DNA from: Rhodothermus marinus DSM 4252 | GTDB taxonomy: Bacteria; Bacteroidota; Rhodothermia; Rhodothermales; Rhodothermaceae | Length of the DNA: 64,000 nt | Direction of reading: 5' to 3' | Assembly: GCF_000024845.1 (NCBI RefSeq) | Contig: NC_013501.1 | Span: forward strand, 376,001 to 440,000 | In this document: piece after piece, positions 9,215 through 17,888 of the stretch | Layout of the letters: every line of letters starts with the position of its first letter | How positions within the stretch are numbered: the first letter of the stretch is position 1 | Notes under the pieces: generated by a model | The model's input: only the letters and a program-made list of their open reading frames with translations | Databases searched by the model: none | Told to the model about the DNA's origin: nothing | Made by a program: the position numbers and the translations under genes

Positions 9215-10459
9215 TCAGTCTTCCAGAGACGCCACGTTCGTGCAATGGTTCGCCAGGGGTCCGCGCCGGAGCGTGATCACGGTGACCTCGGGCCAGGCGC
9301 CCAGCCGGAGCGGCAATCCCCAGTAGTTCGAACCGGGATGCACGTAGAGCACGGCGTCCCGGTAGCGGTAGCAACCCATGGCGAAGCGCACGAACGGCGA
9401 GGCCAGGCACCAGCGCAGCGCCGGGATGGAGACCTGGCCGTGGTGGGTGTGGCCGCTGAGCGTCAGCGCCACGCCTCGGCGGGCCAGCTCGGGCCAGAGG
9501 GCCGGATGGTGGGCCAGTGCTACCACGAAGGCGCCGTCCGGCACGTGTTGTAGCGCACGTGCTACGTCGGGCACAACTTCAGCGCCGCCACCGTAGGGCC
9601 AGAACGAACCGGCCGGGTCGCCCAGGCCCACCACCCAGAAACGGGCGCCCCGGTACGAGACCGCGCGTGCTTCGTTGACGGGCACGATAAAGCCGGCCGA
9701 TTCCAGGGTGTGCCGCACTTCGTGCCAGCCCGCGAAGATGTCATGGTTCCCAGCGATGGCCCATACGCCCAGCGGCGCCCGCAGCGAACCGAACGCGTCC
9801 ACAAACAGACGGGCGTCAGCCGCATAGTCATCCACCTGGTCCCCGGTGAAGACGATCAGGTCGGGCGCGGCCGTTTCGACCGCCTGCACGATGCGACGCA
9901 GCAGCCGTCGCGAGGTATGCGGCCCGATGTGCAGGTCGCTGAGCTGGACGATGCGCAGCCCCTCGAGTGCCGGCGGTAATGTGGGAAAGCGGAACGTCCG
10001 GTGGCGCACCACCAGCCGATAGGTGCCCGCATAGCCCGTCAGCGCCACCAGCAGGTAGAGTCCCGCCATAACGACCAGCGCGTAGCGCGCCCCTACCAGG
10101 CCTGCGCTGAACGGCAGCCCCGCCAACCAGCCCAGCACGGCTGCGGTGCTCAGCAGCGGCAGCGCCAGTTGCACGTACCAGAACGGCCGGAATACCCAGC
10201 GCCGAACGGCCGCCGACGGGTAGAACCTCCCCTGAAAAGCCCGGAGCAGCACGAAGGCCGGTCCGATGCCCAGTAGCCAGAGCACCGCCGCTCCCACAAG
10301 TCCCGGCCACCCGTAGCCGGCCAGAAAGAGCGCCAGCACACCTACGTGCGCCGTCGTCCAGAGGACCACGCCACGGGCCAGCCGCCGGAGCATGGCGGCC
10401 GGTGGGTGAGGCGGGGCGGAAGCGTCCGGGCGTGAAGCAGATACGGCGGATTCCTGCAT
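9215..10459 (-). CDS. Membrane-anchored metallophosphoesterase (YkuE-like)
   Basis: Likely a dinuclear-metal phosphoesterase attached to the inner membrane. The N-terminal third (about residues 20-155) holds four hydrophobic segments. The calcineurin-like domain follows with all metal motifs: LSDLHIG, FTGDQVD, AGNHD, LAHHP and SGHTHHGQ. Family members act on lipid or nucleotide phosphates; the substrate here is unknown. I chose ATG 10459 (MQESAV, 414 residues). The open frame reaches 10561 (MPAVAH) but would then begin only 14 bp from the divergent gene at 10576. MLRRLA at 10393 is another possible start. Confidence 0.82.
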   Translation of the reverse strand: MQESAVSASRPDASAPPHPPAAMLRRLARGVVLWTTAHVGVLALFLAGYGWPGLVGAAVLWLLGIGPAFVLLRAFQGRFYPSAAVRRWVFRPFWYVQLALPLLSTAAVLGWLAGLPFSAGLVGARYALVVMAGLYLLVALTGYAGTYRLVVRHRTFRFPTLPPALEGLRIVQLSDLHIGPHTSRRLLRRIVQAVETAAPDLIVFTGDQVDDYAADARLFVDAFGSLRAPLGVWAIAGNHDIFAGWHEVRHTLESAGFIVPVNEARAVSYRGARFWVVGLGDPAGSFWPYGGGAEVVPDVARALQHVPDGAFVVALAHHPALWPELARRGVALTLSGHTHHGQVSIPALRWCLASPFVRFAMGCYRYRDAVLYVHPGSNYWGLPLRLGAWPEVTVITLRRGPLANHCTNVASLED

Positions 10460-10575
10460 GGCGCCCCTGAGACGGCAGCGTCGGGTCCCGGTTCCGGTAA
10501 ATGCCGGTGAATCAATTGCCAGAAATCCCCTAATTGACGTATCATGCGCCACCGCTGGCATGGCACGGGTGAGCT

Positions 10576-11460
10576 ATGAAAACGCGTACGCTGCGTTCGG
10601 ATCTGCTGATTCTGCTGGCGACGGCCATCTGGGGATTTGCGTTTGTGGCGCAGCGTGTGGGCATGGAGCACATGGGACCGTTCTGGTTCAATGCGCTGCG
10701 CTTCGCGATGGGCAGCCTCGTGCTGGTGCCGCTGCTCGGGCGGCGCGATCCGGCCGACGTGCCGCCCGCCGTGCAGCTCCGCGTGGGACTGCTGGCCGGG
10801 TTGATTCTGTTTCTGGGCGCCTCGGCACAGCAGATCGGACTGGTCTACACCACGGCCGGCAAGGCCGGCTTCATCACGGGACTCTACGTCATCTTCGTGC
10901 CGCTGCTGGGCGTCTTCTGGCGGCAGCATACCTACCTGGACGCCTGGCTGGGGGCGGTGCTGGCCGCCGCCGGCATGTATCTGCTGAGCGTGGCCGAAAC
11001 GCTCACGATCAATCCCGGAGACGTGCTCGTGCTGGTCAGCGCCGTCTGCTGGGCCTTTCATATTCACCTGATCGACCGCTACGCGCACCGCATGCCCCCC
11101 TTCCGGCTGGCCTTCACGCAGTTTGTCGCATGTGCCGTTCTGAGCGGCCTGACGGCCGCGCTGGTCGAGACACCCGTGCTGCCGACCGCCCGCGAGGCCT
11201 GGGGCGCGTTGCTCTATGCGGGTTTTCTGTCGGTAGGGATCGGCTACACGCTGCAGGTGGTGGCGCAGCGAGAGGCTCATCCCACGCATGCAGCCATTCT
11301 GTTCAGCTTAGAGGCCGTCTTTGCGGCGCTGGGGGGCTGGTGGCTGCTGGACGAAACGCTCTCGACGCGCCAGCTCCTCGGTTGTGGGCTGATGATGGGC
11401 GGCATGCTGCTCTCGCAACTTCGTCCCTTCACACGCCGGGCGCCCGTTTCTCTTTCATAA
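10576..11460 (+). CDS. DMT superfamily transporter, EamA family
   Basis: A 294-residue integral inner-membrane protein with about ten hydrophobic segments arranged as two EamA repeats (roughly 8-140 and 150-285), the usual size and layout of drug/metabolite transporters. Recognisable features include the N-terminal LLATAIWGFAFVAQR and, in the second repeat, LFSLEAVFAALGGWWLL, with its conserved glutamate. The transported solute cannot be inferred. It is divergent from the metallophosphoesterase. Confidence 0.88.
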   Translation: MKTRTLRSDLLILLATAIWGFAFVAQRVGMEHMGPFWFNALRFAMGSLVLVPLLGRRDPADVPPAVQLRVGLLAGLILFLGASAQQIGLVYTTAGKAGFITGLYVIFVPLLGVFWRQHTYLDAWLGAVLAAAGMYLLSVAETLTINPGDVLVLVSAVCWAFHIHLIDRYAHRMPPFRLAFTQFVACAVLSGLTAALVETPVLPTAREAWGALLYAGFLSVGIGYTLQVVAQREAHPTHAAILFSLEAVFAALGGWWLLDETLSTRQLLGCGLMMGGMLLSQLRPFTRRAPVSLS

Positions 11461-11527
11461 CGGGTTTAATTAAGGCATGAAATGTGCGATATTTAAGAGA
11501 AAGAACTTTCAATTTGCAGGGGTTACC

Positions 11528-11713
11528 ATGCGGCCCGGCGATATTGGCTGGATGCCCCGGGTGGCGGAAGTGGCGGCCGATCGGGAGCAGTACCGGGAAA
11601 AGGAAGAGCCGACGCACCGTCGGCGTCGGAAGAAGACGCGTGAGGAGACGCCGGATGCGTCCGGTGCACCTTCCGTCGGCGATACCGGTCGTCACATCGA
11701 TCTCCGGGCATAA
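11528..11713 (+). CDS. Small basic hypothetical protein (61 residues)
   Basis: An ATG at 11528 follows a GCAGGGG sequence 7-12 bases upstream that could serve as a ribosome-binding site. The predicted protein is highly charged with a central RRRRKKTREE tract and no membrane segment. I do not recognise a family. It is preceded by AT-rich DNA typical of a promoter region. It overlaps the end of the opposing 131-codon ORF by 22 bp, so at most one of the two may be real. A longer in-frame start exists at 11477. Confidence 0.4.
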   Translation: MRPGDIGWMPRVAEVAADREQYREKEEPTHRRRRKKTREETPDASGAPSVGDTGRHIDLRA

Positions 11714-12087
11714 TCGGCGTGCGATTGCCACGGATCCGGAAAACGAAAGCGCAGCAACCGCTTGCGTTCTCCTGAGCGCAGGCTGAGTCCTTTCGTCTGC
11801 AACGAGTCGAGCCATGCCGGCGGTCGAAGCGGACGGCAGGCCAGGTTGCGGAAATGTGGCCGAATGCCGGGTGCCGGACGGAAGGTGCGCATTTTCGGTC
11901 GGAAACGAGGGCCCGGCGGAAGAATCATCGCCCGGTCTACTGGAGGCGTCGCCAGTACCTGTCCGGGCGGGCAGGGACAGGCCCGATCGAGGAGCCCTTC
12001 AAACCGGAAGATACGCGGCGCGTCCTGCGCCAGCGCGTCGACCATCGAAAGCAGCCCCAGCAGGAGCACGGAGCAGACCGATCGCAT
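11692..12087 (-). CDS. Putative small secreted protein (131 residues)
   Basis: From ATG 12087 the product starts with a plausible signal peptide (MRSVCSVLLLGLLSMVDALAQ, cleavage after ALA) followed by a Pro/Arg-rich chain containing CPCPPG. No family is recognised. The open frame continues upstream to 12501 but that part is low-complexity and crosses the LacI promoter, so the signal-peptide start is preferred. Pro/Arg richness is also what shadow frames look like in GC-rich DNA, hence the modest confidence. Confidence 0.35.
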   Translation of the reverse strand: MRSVCSVLLLGLLSMVDALAQDAPRIFRFEGLLDRACPCPPGQVLATPPVDRAMILPPGPRFRPKMRTFRPAPGIRPHFRNLACRPLRPPAWLDSLQTKGLSLRSGERKRLLRFRFPDPWQSHADYARRSM

Positions 12088-12349
12088 GGTCTGTACACGG
12101 CGATTCTTGAGGCACCATGTGCTAACGGTCGGTGACTGTCGATTCGTATGCATCTTGTCGGCGTCGGGGCACTTCAGGCGCTGAGGGATAGGGCAAAGGC
12201 CAGGGGCCGAAAAGTTTGGCGGCGGGCTACGGGCGCAGGACCGCTCGGAACCGTGGGCCACCAGATGCAGCGGAGGTTCGCGCTGTCGTGCTCGGAGCAT
12301 AGCAGTCACTGGTTCATCATGCTTCGGATAATCCCCTGTAGCAAAGGCC
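12088..12349. other. Non-coding interval upstream of the LacI-family gene
   Basis: I see no gene with credible codon use here and no repeat shared with other parts of the window. It separates the putative secreted ORF from the regulator's promoter. Confidence 0.4.
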
Positions 12350-12381
12350 TTGACAGAAAAAGAGCGATCGCTTACCTTTAG
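12350..12381 (+). promoter_or_regulatory. Candidate promoter of the LacI-family regulator
   Basis: CTTG at 12350-12353, then 20 bases, then TACCTTTA at 12374-12381, close to the Bacteroidota TTTG / TAnnTTTG pattern. The spacer contains the palindrome GCGATCGC (12365-12372). The sequence AAAACGGTTCGATAAGCGCT just downstream has a LacI-operator flavour, so autoregulation is possible. Confidence 0.35.
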
Positions 12382-12409
12382 TAAAACGGTTCGATAAGCG
12401 CTGGACAAC

Positions 12410-13453
12410 ATGGGAAGCGCTCGGAGTACGATTCGGGATGTGGCCCGGGCGGCCGGTGTGTCGATTTCGACCGTCTCGCTGGTGCTCAACAACAAGGGCA
12501 ACGTCAGTGAGGCGACGCGCCGGCGGGTGTTGAAGGTTGCCCGAGAGCTGGGTTATGTGCCCTCCCGCGCGGCGCGCGACCTGTCGCTGCAGCGCACCGG
12601 CAACGTGGGCTTCGTGCTCCGCGAAGATCACTTCACCCGGAGTGAACCGTTTTACACCTACATTTTTCTCGGGACCGAATTCGAAGCGCGGCTGCATAAC
12701 CTCTATGTACTGCTGACCACCATTCCGCGGGATTATCGCAGGGGCGAGCATACGCCGCGCTTTCTGCGGGAGCGAAGCGTCGACGGTCTGCTGATCGCGG
12801 GCAAGGTCAGCGACGTGTTTCTGGAGGAGGTGCGGGCGATGAAGCTGCCCACCGTGTTGATCGATTACGAGGCGGAAGGTTTTCCGGCGGTGGTGATCGA
12901 CAACCAGGGAGGCGCCCGCGTGGCCGTCGAGCACCTGATCCAGCAGGGACACCGGCGCATTGCCTTTGTCGGCGCCGACATCCGGCATCCGAGCATTGCC
13001 AATCGGCTGGAAGGCTACCGGATCGCGCTGGTGCGGGCCGGGCTGCCGATGGATCCGGCGCTGGTGCTGGTTGAGGACGAAGCCGAGCCCACGCGGGCGA
13101 CGGGCCAGCGGCTGGGTGCGCGACTGCTGGCGCTGACGGAGCGTCCCACGGCCGCCTTCTGCGCCAACGACGCGCTGGCGCTGGGCGTGATGGAAACACT
13201 GCTGCAGGCAGGGCTCCGTGTGCCCGACGATGTGGCCCTGGTGGGCTTCGACGACGTGCAGGGAGCGGCGCAGGCGCCGGTGCCGCTTACCAGCGTGCGC
13301 GTCTTCAAGGAGCAGATGGGCGAGCTGGCCATGCGCCACCTGGCCGAACGGATCGGTCCGGAGCAGACCCGCCGCCCCTATGCCCGCGGCCAGCACACGA
13401 TCGTGGCCCCCACCGAACTCGTCGTGCGCGCTTCGTCGGTAAAAAATGCATGA
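12410..13453 (+). CDS. LacI-family transcriptional regulator
   Basis: A 347-residue DNA-binding regulator. The N-terminal helix-turn-helix (about residues 8-28, IRDVARAAGVSISTVS) is followed by the hinge helix (PSRAARDL) that inserts into the operator minor groove. A periplasmic-binding-protein-like effector domain occupies about 65-340 (GLLIAG, HRRIAFVG, FCANDALALGVM, DDVALVGFDD). It sits at the head of the carbohydrate region, so it most likely represses the downstream secreted protein, TonB receptor operon and perhaps the GH97 gene. Candidate operators with the family's central CG or GC lie at 13485-13496 and 32755-32768. The effector sugar is unknown. Confidence 0.9.
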   Translation: MGSARSTIRDVARAAGVSISTVSLVLNNKGNVSEATRRRVLKVARELGYVPSRAARDLSLQRTGNVGFVLREDHFTRSEPFYTYIFLGTEFEARLHNLYVLLTTIPRDYRRGEHTPRFLRERSVDGLLIAGKVSDVFLEEVRAMKLPTVLIDYEAEGFPAVVIDNQGGARVAVEHLIQQGHRRIAFVGADIRHPSIANRLEGYRIALVRAGLPMDPALVLVEDEAEPTRATGQRLGARLLALTERPTAAFCANDALALGVMETLLQAGLRVPDDVALVGFDDVQGAAQAPVPLTSVRVFKEQMGELAMRHLAERIGPEQTRRPYARGQHTIVAPTELVVRASSVKNA

Positions 13454-13484
13454 GACAGTGCGCGGATTTTTTATTCTGAAAGAT

Positions 13485-13496
13485 TAAATCGCTTTA
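13485..13496. promoter_or_regulatory. Candidate LacI-type operator
   Basis: TAAAT-CG-CTTTA is palindromic except for one pair, with the central CG typical of LacI-family operators. It lies between the regulator and the secreted-protein gene, just upstream of TATAACTTG, a possible -7 element. Binding here would block the promoter of the gene at 13575. Confidence 0.4.
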
Positions 13497-13574
13497 CTAT
13501 AACTTGATTTCAGAAACCGCTTCGTGCATGAAAAGGCCATGTAAAACGATAACCATCACCAACGGAGCACGGCG

Positions 13575-15123
13575 ATGAAGACGATGCTACAACACACGGG
13601 TCGGATCGGGCAGGCGCTCTGGTTTGCCCTGATTCTGGCAATCGGCGGCTGGAGCATGACCGCGCAGGCGCAGCAGACGCTGCTGGACCTGCTGACGGCA
13701 GATTCACCCATGAATCTGCTTTCGGACGGGGGATTTGAGTCGGGTTTGCCGAGTTACTGGGAACCGGTGGGCGATGGGGCGGAGTGGACGCGGGAGCGGT
13801 CGCGCACGCCGGAGTGGAGTTTGAAGCTCAGCGGGACGGGGGCTTCTTCGTGGGTGCAGTCGGAGGCGATTCGGAACTGGACGCCCCGGATTCCGGGGAA
13901 TCTGGAGCTGGTTGTGGGCGGCTGGGTGTGGACCGAAGGGGTGAACACCAATCCGCAGACGGACGAGGAGAAGTTTCAGCTGGTCTTTACGTTTTACAAC
14001 AGTGCGGGTCAGGATTTGCTGGGCGGTCCGCTGGTGATCGACGTGCCGCAGGATCAGCCGTCGACAGGCGGATGGGTTCAGATCGACAACACGTCGCTGG
14101 GTTCGTTGATTTTGCCGGAGGATGCGACCAGTGTTCGGATCGAGTTTCGGAAGGGTTCGCAGGCGACGGGTACGGTGTATCTGGACGATGTGTTTGTGCG
14201 GAAGGCGGATCCGAATGCGGAAGGCTGGGAGGGGGGACTGGTTTAACCCGAATGCGGATGTGAGCGGGGGTTGGTATTACTGGTGGCCGGATTTTCCGCG
14301 GGGGTTGGCGGGCTGGCCGGCCGATCAGGAGTTTGCGGTGACGGTGACGGAGTCGGATGCGCACCGTGGGCGTCGTTCGTTGCGGATTGAGGATTTGCAG
14401 GGGACGGCGCAGTACGAGGCGGTGGCGATCAGCGAGCGGGTGCCGGTGGTGGCGGGTGAGCCGGTGCTGGTGAGTTTCTGGGTGCGGTACGAGGGGGTTT
14501 TGAGTCCGGAGACGATCGGTGAGGGGAACAACAACATTGGGTTGACGGCGCTGTGGTACAATCAGATGGAGAGTGGTGCGGCGGGTTGGGGAGAGATTGG
14601 GGGAGTGGACATTCGGCTCAATGGGGAGTACAACGAGCAGGTGATTCCGTTGGCGGCGCGGGAGGATTCGACGGGATGGCGGCAGTATGCGTTTGTGGTG
14701 TATCCGAAGGAGGGGGCGGTGGGGATGGAGTTGCGGTTGCGCTACTGGCATGAGTTCACCGGCACCACCTACTGGGATGACGTCAGTATCGTGCGCATCG
14801 GTGGTAGTGCGTTGTTGCCCACCGGCGTAAGCGAGGAAAGTGCGGTGGAGCGGCCGCAGCGCTTCCTGCTCCATGCGAACTACCCGAACCCGTTCCGTCG
14901 CAGCACGACGCTGTCGTTCTCGCTGCCTGAGCCCACGCGGGTCACGCTGGCGGTGTACAACCTGCTGGGCCAGGAAGTGGTCACGCTGATCCGGGACGAA
15001 GTGCTTCCGGCCGGTACGCATCGGGTGGTGTTCGACGCGCGCGACCTTCCGGCCGGTCTCTATCTGTACCAGCTTCGGGCCGGTCGGTACGTCGAGACCC
15101 GCAAGATGCTGCTGGTGAAGTAG
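13575..15123 (+). pseudogene. Secreted T9SS-tailed protein with carbohydrate-binding-like modules, frameshifted at a G6 run
   Basis: Frame 1 runs 13575-14246 (223 residues) with a signal peptide ending AQAQ and a beta-sandwich-like module (SDGGFESG...YWEPVG, YLDDVFVRK). It stops early after a G6 run (14231-14236). One base fewer there joins it smoothly to the next frame (GDWFNPNADVSGG...), which continues to 15123 with a second sandwich module (YWDDVSIVRIG) and a C-terminal type IX secretion sorting domain (NYPNPFR, YNLLGQEV, LPAGLYLYQL, TRKMLLVK). Restored length is about 515 residues. It would be exported and anchored or released at the surface, perhaps binding glycans. Roughly 13.7-14.75 kb uses G- and T-ending codons unlike its neighbours. 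Sequencing error, phase variation and true decay are all possible. Confidence 0.75.
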
Positions 15124-15133
15124 TCCGGCTGCA

Positions 15134-15179
15134 GGCCGGGGGCCGCCTATGCCTATCGGGCGGCCCCCGGCCCCTTTTG
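15134..15179 (+). terminator. Strong rho-independent terminator
   Basis: A perfect 14-bp GC stem (15134-15147 with 15159-15172, GGCCGGGGGCCGCC) is followed by CCTTTTGT. It ends the transcript of the T9SS-tailed gene and insulates it from the TonB receptor operon. Confidence 0.85.
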
Positions 15180-15214
15180 TCCTGTTTTCCAGAAGCTGCT
15201 GGCGTTGTCGAACG

Positions 15215-17881
15215 ATGACCGGACTTGTAAAGCGTGGCACGGGCTGGATCGGGTTGCTCCTGCTGCTGAGTGCCCTGCCGCTCCGGGCGCAGACGACAGG
15301 AAAGATCGTCGGGCGCGTGACCGACGCGCAGACCGGCGAGCCGTTGCCCGGCGTGAACGTGGTGATCCTGGAGACGCAGCAGGGCGCTTCGACCGATGCC
15401 GACGGCTACTACGTCATCCTGAACGTGCGGCCGGGCACCTACACGCTCCGGGCCTCCATGGTCGGCTTTACGCCGCAGGTGGTGCAGGAAGTACGCGTGC
15501 AGATCAACCTGACCACCGAGGTCAACTTCACGCTCCAGGAGGAGACGATCACCGGCCAGGAGGTGGTGATCACGGCCACGCGCCCGCTGGTGCAGCGTGA
15601 CCTGACGGCCACGGCGGCGGCCGTCTCCCGCGAAGAGCTGGCCGTGTTGCCTGTGGAGAACTTCACGGACGTGGTGAACCTGCAGGCGGGCGTCGTGGAG
15701 GGGCATTTCCGGGGCGGCCGAATCGGGGAGGTAGCCTACCTGGTCGATGGCGTCCAGATCAACGACGTGTACGACCGTTCCTTTGCTTTTCAGGTCGAAA
15801 ACAACGCAATCCAGGAAATCGAGGTCATCACGGGCACCTTCAACGCCGAGTACGGAAGCGCTCAGTCCGGCGTGGTCAACATCGTGACCCGCGAGGGAAG
15901 CGAGCGCTATCAGGGATCGCTGGGGGGCTATGTGGGCGACTACCTGACAACGGCCACCGACCTGTTCATGGGTCTGGAGCGCATTTCGCCGCTTCATGCC
16001 CGCTCGATCCAGGGAGACCTGAGCGGTCCGCTGATTCCGGGCTATTCGAACGTGACCTTCTTCGTGGCGGGGCGCTATGTGCACAACGACGGCCACCTGT
16101 ACGGCCGCCGGATCGTGCTGCCGGTCGATCAGGACGACCCGCGGGCGCAGTACGTGACGGTCGATGGCCGCCAGGTCTTTGTGCCGGCGCTGGGCGACTC
16201 GGCGCTGGTGCCCATGAACTGGAGTGAGCAGCACACGCTGCAGGCCAAGCTGACAGCCCGCCTTTTCGGACAGCACAAACTGACGCTCAGCGGGCTCTGG
16301 CAGGGCGACCGGGGCAAGAACTACAACCATCTGTTCCGCTACAACCCGGACGGCACCCCGACGGTCTATGGCCGCTCGCGCTCATTGCTGGCCACCTACA
16401 CGCACATCTTTTCATCGCGCACGTTTGCCGAACTGAAAGGCGCCTATTTCACCAATGAAGTCCGGGAGTACGTCTACGAAAATCCGCTGGACCCGCGCTA
16501 TCCGCGGGACGATGCGTTGCGGCTGCTGGGCGGCAACTTCTCGTTCTACCGGGGCGGTGCCATCATGCGGCATTTCCGGCGCAGGACCGAGACGTTTACG
16601 GCCCGCTTCGACATCACAAGCCAGGTGACGCTACGCCATCAGGTGAAGGCCGGCGTGGAGTTCAAACAGCACACGCTGACGGTGCGCGACTTTGAGGTCA
16701 AGCGCAACCCGTCGACGGGCTTCCAGCCGGCCATTCCGCCCGTGCACACGCCCGACCACGTCTACTATCACAAACGGCCGATCGAACTGAGCGCCTACGT
16801 GCAGGACAAAATGGAATTCGATTATCTGGTCGTGAACGTGGGCCTTCGGTTCGATTTCTTTGATCCGCGCGCTGAGGTGCTGGAGGATTTCAGTCGGCCA
16901 CGCACGTCGCCGCGTCGTCCGGCCCCGGTGCGCTGGCAGCTTTCACCACGACTGGGCCTGTCGTTCCCGATCAGTCAGAACGGCGCCGTGCGGCTGGCCT
17001 ACGGGCATTTCTTCCAGATGCCCGCCTTCGACTACCTGTACACGAACGCCGACTACATCTACGACCCGGAGCGGGGGCTGAGCCGGGCGTTCGGCTATGC
17101 CGGACTGGAGCCCGAGCAGACTGTCGCCTACGAGATCGGCCTGCAACAGGCGTTCTCCGAATTGATCGGACTGAATCTGGTGCTCTACTACAAAGACATT
17201 CGCAATCTGCTGGGCACGCGTATCGAAGTGATTGCCCCGGGTTTTGATGAGCCGTTCCAGCTCGAAAAGTACGGCCGCTATGTGAACCGGGACTACGGGC
17301 AGGTCAAGGGCTTTCTGGTGTCGCTGGAGCGTCGCATGGCCGGCGGTTTCGGACTCGGCATTGATTACACCTTCCAGATTGCCCGGGGCAATGCGAGTGA
17401 TCCGCGGGCCGTGCTCATCGACGAAATGTCGGGGATCGAGCCGGAAAAGCAACTGGTACCGCTCGACTGGGACCGGCGCCACCAGCTCAATACGAGCCTG
17501 ACCGTGGGCGAAGCGGGGCGCTGGACCGTGACGCTGGTGGGACGCCTGGGCTCCGGACTTCCCTACACGCCGTCGATTGCTGACGAACGCATCGGCGTGG
17601 AAAACTCGGCCCGACGGCCCGGCTTCGTACAGTTCGACCTGTACGCCAGCCGTCTCTGGAAGCTCGGCTCCGTAGGGGTGCAGCTTTTCGCCCGGGTCTA
17701 CAACGTGTTCGACCATCGCAATGAAATCCAGGTGTACACCGATACCGGCCGCGCTTTCCCGAACCTGCGCTACTACTCCGGCGAGCCGCAGGGATTGAAT
17801 TCCAAGGAGGAATTCCTACGGCGGCCCGATTTCTATTCGGCGCCGCGGCTGGTCAACATCGGCATGAACGTAACCTTTTAG
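15215..17881 (+). CDS. TonB-dependent outer-membrane receptor with CarboxypepD_reg-like domain (SusC-like)
   Basis: Imports a ligand across the outer membrane using TonB energy. From ATG 15215 (888 residues) there is a signal peptide (ending PLRAQ) and a carboxypeptidase-regulatory-like beta-sandwich (about 27-115, GKIVGRVTDAQTGEPLPGVN). The plug domain follows (about 120-235, VVITATRPL...EVITGTFNAEYGSAQSGVVNIVT), then a 22-strand-type barrel ending in a terminal Phe (NIGMNVTF), the outer-membrane assembly signal. The open frame extends to 15149, but that start lies inside the preceding terminator. It heads an operon: the next gene starts 7 bp after its stop. There is no SusD partner; a 1097-residue secreted protein takes that place. 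Confidence 0.9.
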   Translation: MTGLVKRGTGWIGLLLLLSALPLRAQTTGKIVGRVTDAQTGEPLPGVNVVILETQQGASTDADGYYVILNVRPGTYTLRASMVGFTPQVVQEVRVQINLTTEVNFTLQEETITGQEVVITATRPLVQRDLTATAAAVSREELAVLPVENFTDVVNLQAGVVEGHFRGGRIGEVAYLVDGVQINDVYDRSFAFQVENNAIQEIEVITGTFNAEYGSAQSGVVNIVTREGSERYQGSLGGYVGDYLTTATDLFMGLERISPLHARSIQGDLSGPLIPGYSNVTFFVAGRYVHNDGHLYGRRIVLPVDQDDPRAQYVTVDGRQVFVPALGDSALVPMNWSEQHTLQAKLTARLFGQHKLTLSGLWQGDRGKNYNHLFRYNPDGTPTVYGRSRSLLATYTHIFSSRTFAELKGAYFTNEVREYVYENPLDPRYPRDDALRLLGGNFSFYRGGAIMRHFRRRTETFTARFDITSQVTLRHQVKAGVEFKQHTLTVRDFEVKRNPSTGFQPAIPPVHTPDHVYYHKRPIELSAYVQDKMEFDYLVVNVGLRFDFFDPRAEVLEDFSRPRTSPRRPAPVRWQLSPRLGLSFPISQNGAVRLAYGHFFQMPAFDYLYTNADYIYDPERGLSRAFGYAGLEPEQTVAYEIGLQQAFSELIGLNLVLYYKDIRNLLGTRIEVIAPGFDEPFQLEKYGRYVNRDYGQVKGFLVSLERRMAGGFGLGIDYTFQIARGNASDPRAVLIDEMSGIEPEKQLVPLDWDRRHQLNTSLTVGEAGRWTVTLVGRLGSGLPYTPSIADERIGVENSARRPGFVQFDLYASRLWKLGSVGVQLFARVYNVFDHRNEIQVYTDTGRAFPNLRYYSGEPQGLNSKEEFLRRPDFYSAPRLVNIGMNVTF

Positions 17882-17888
17882 TGCGGGC

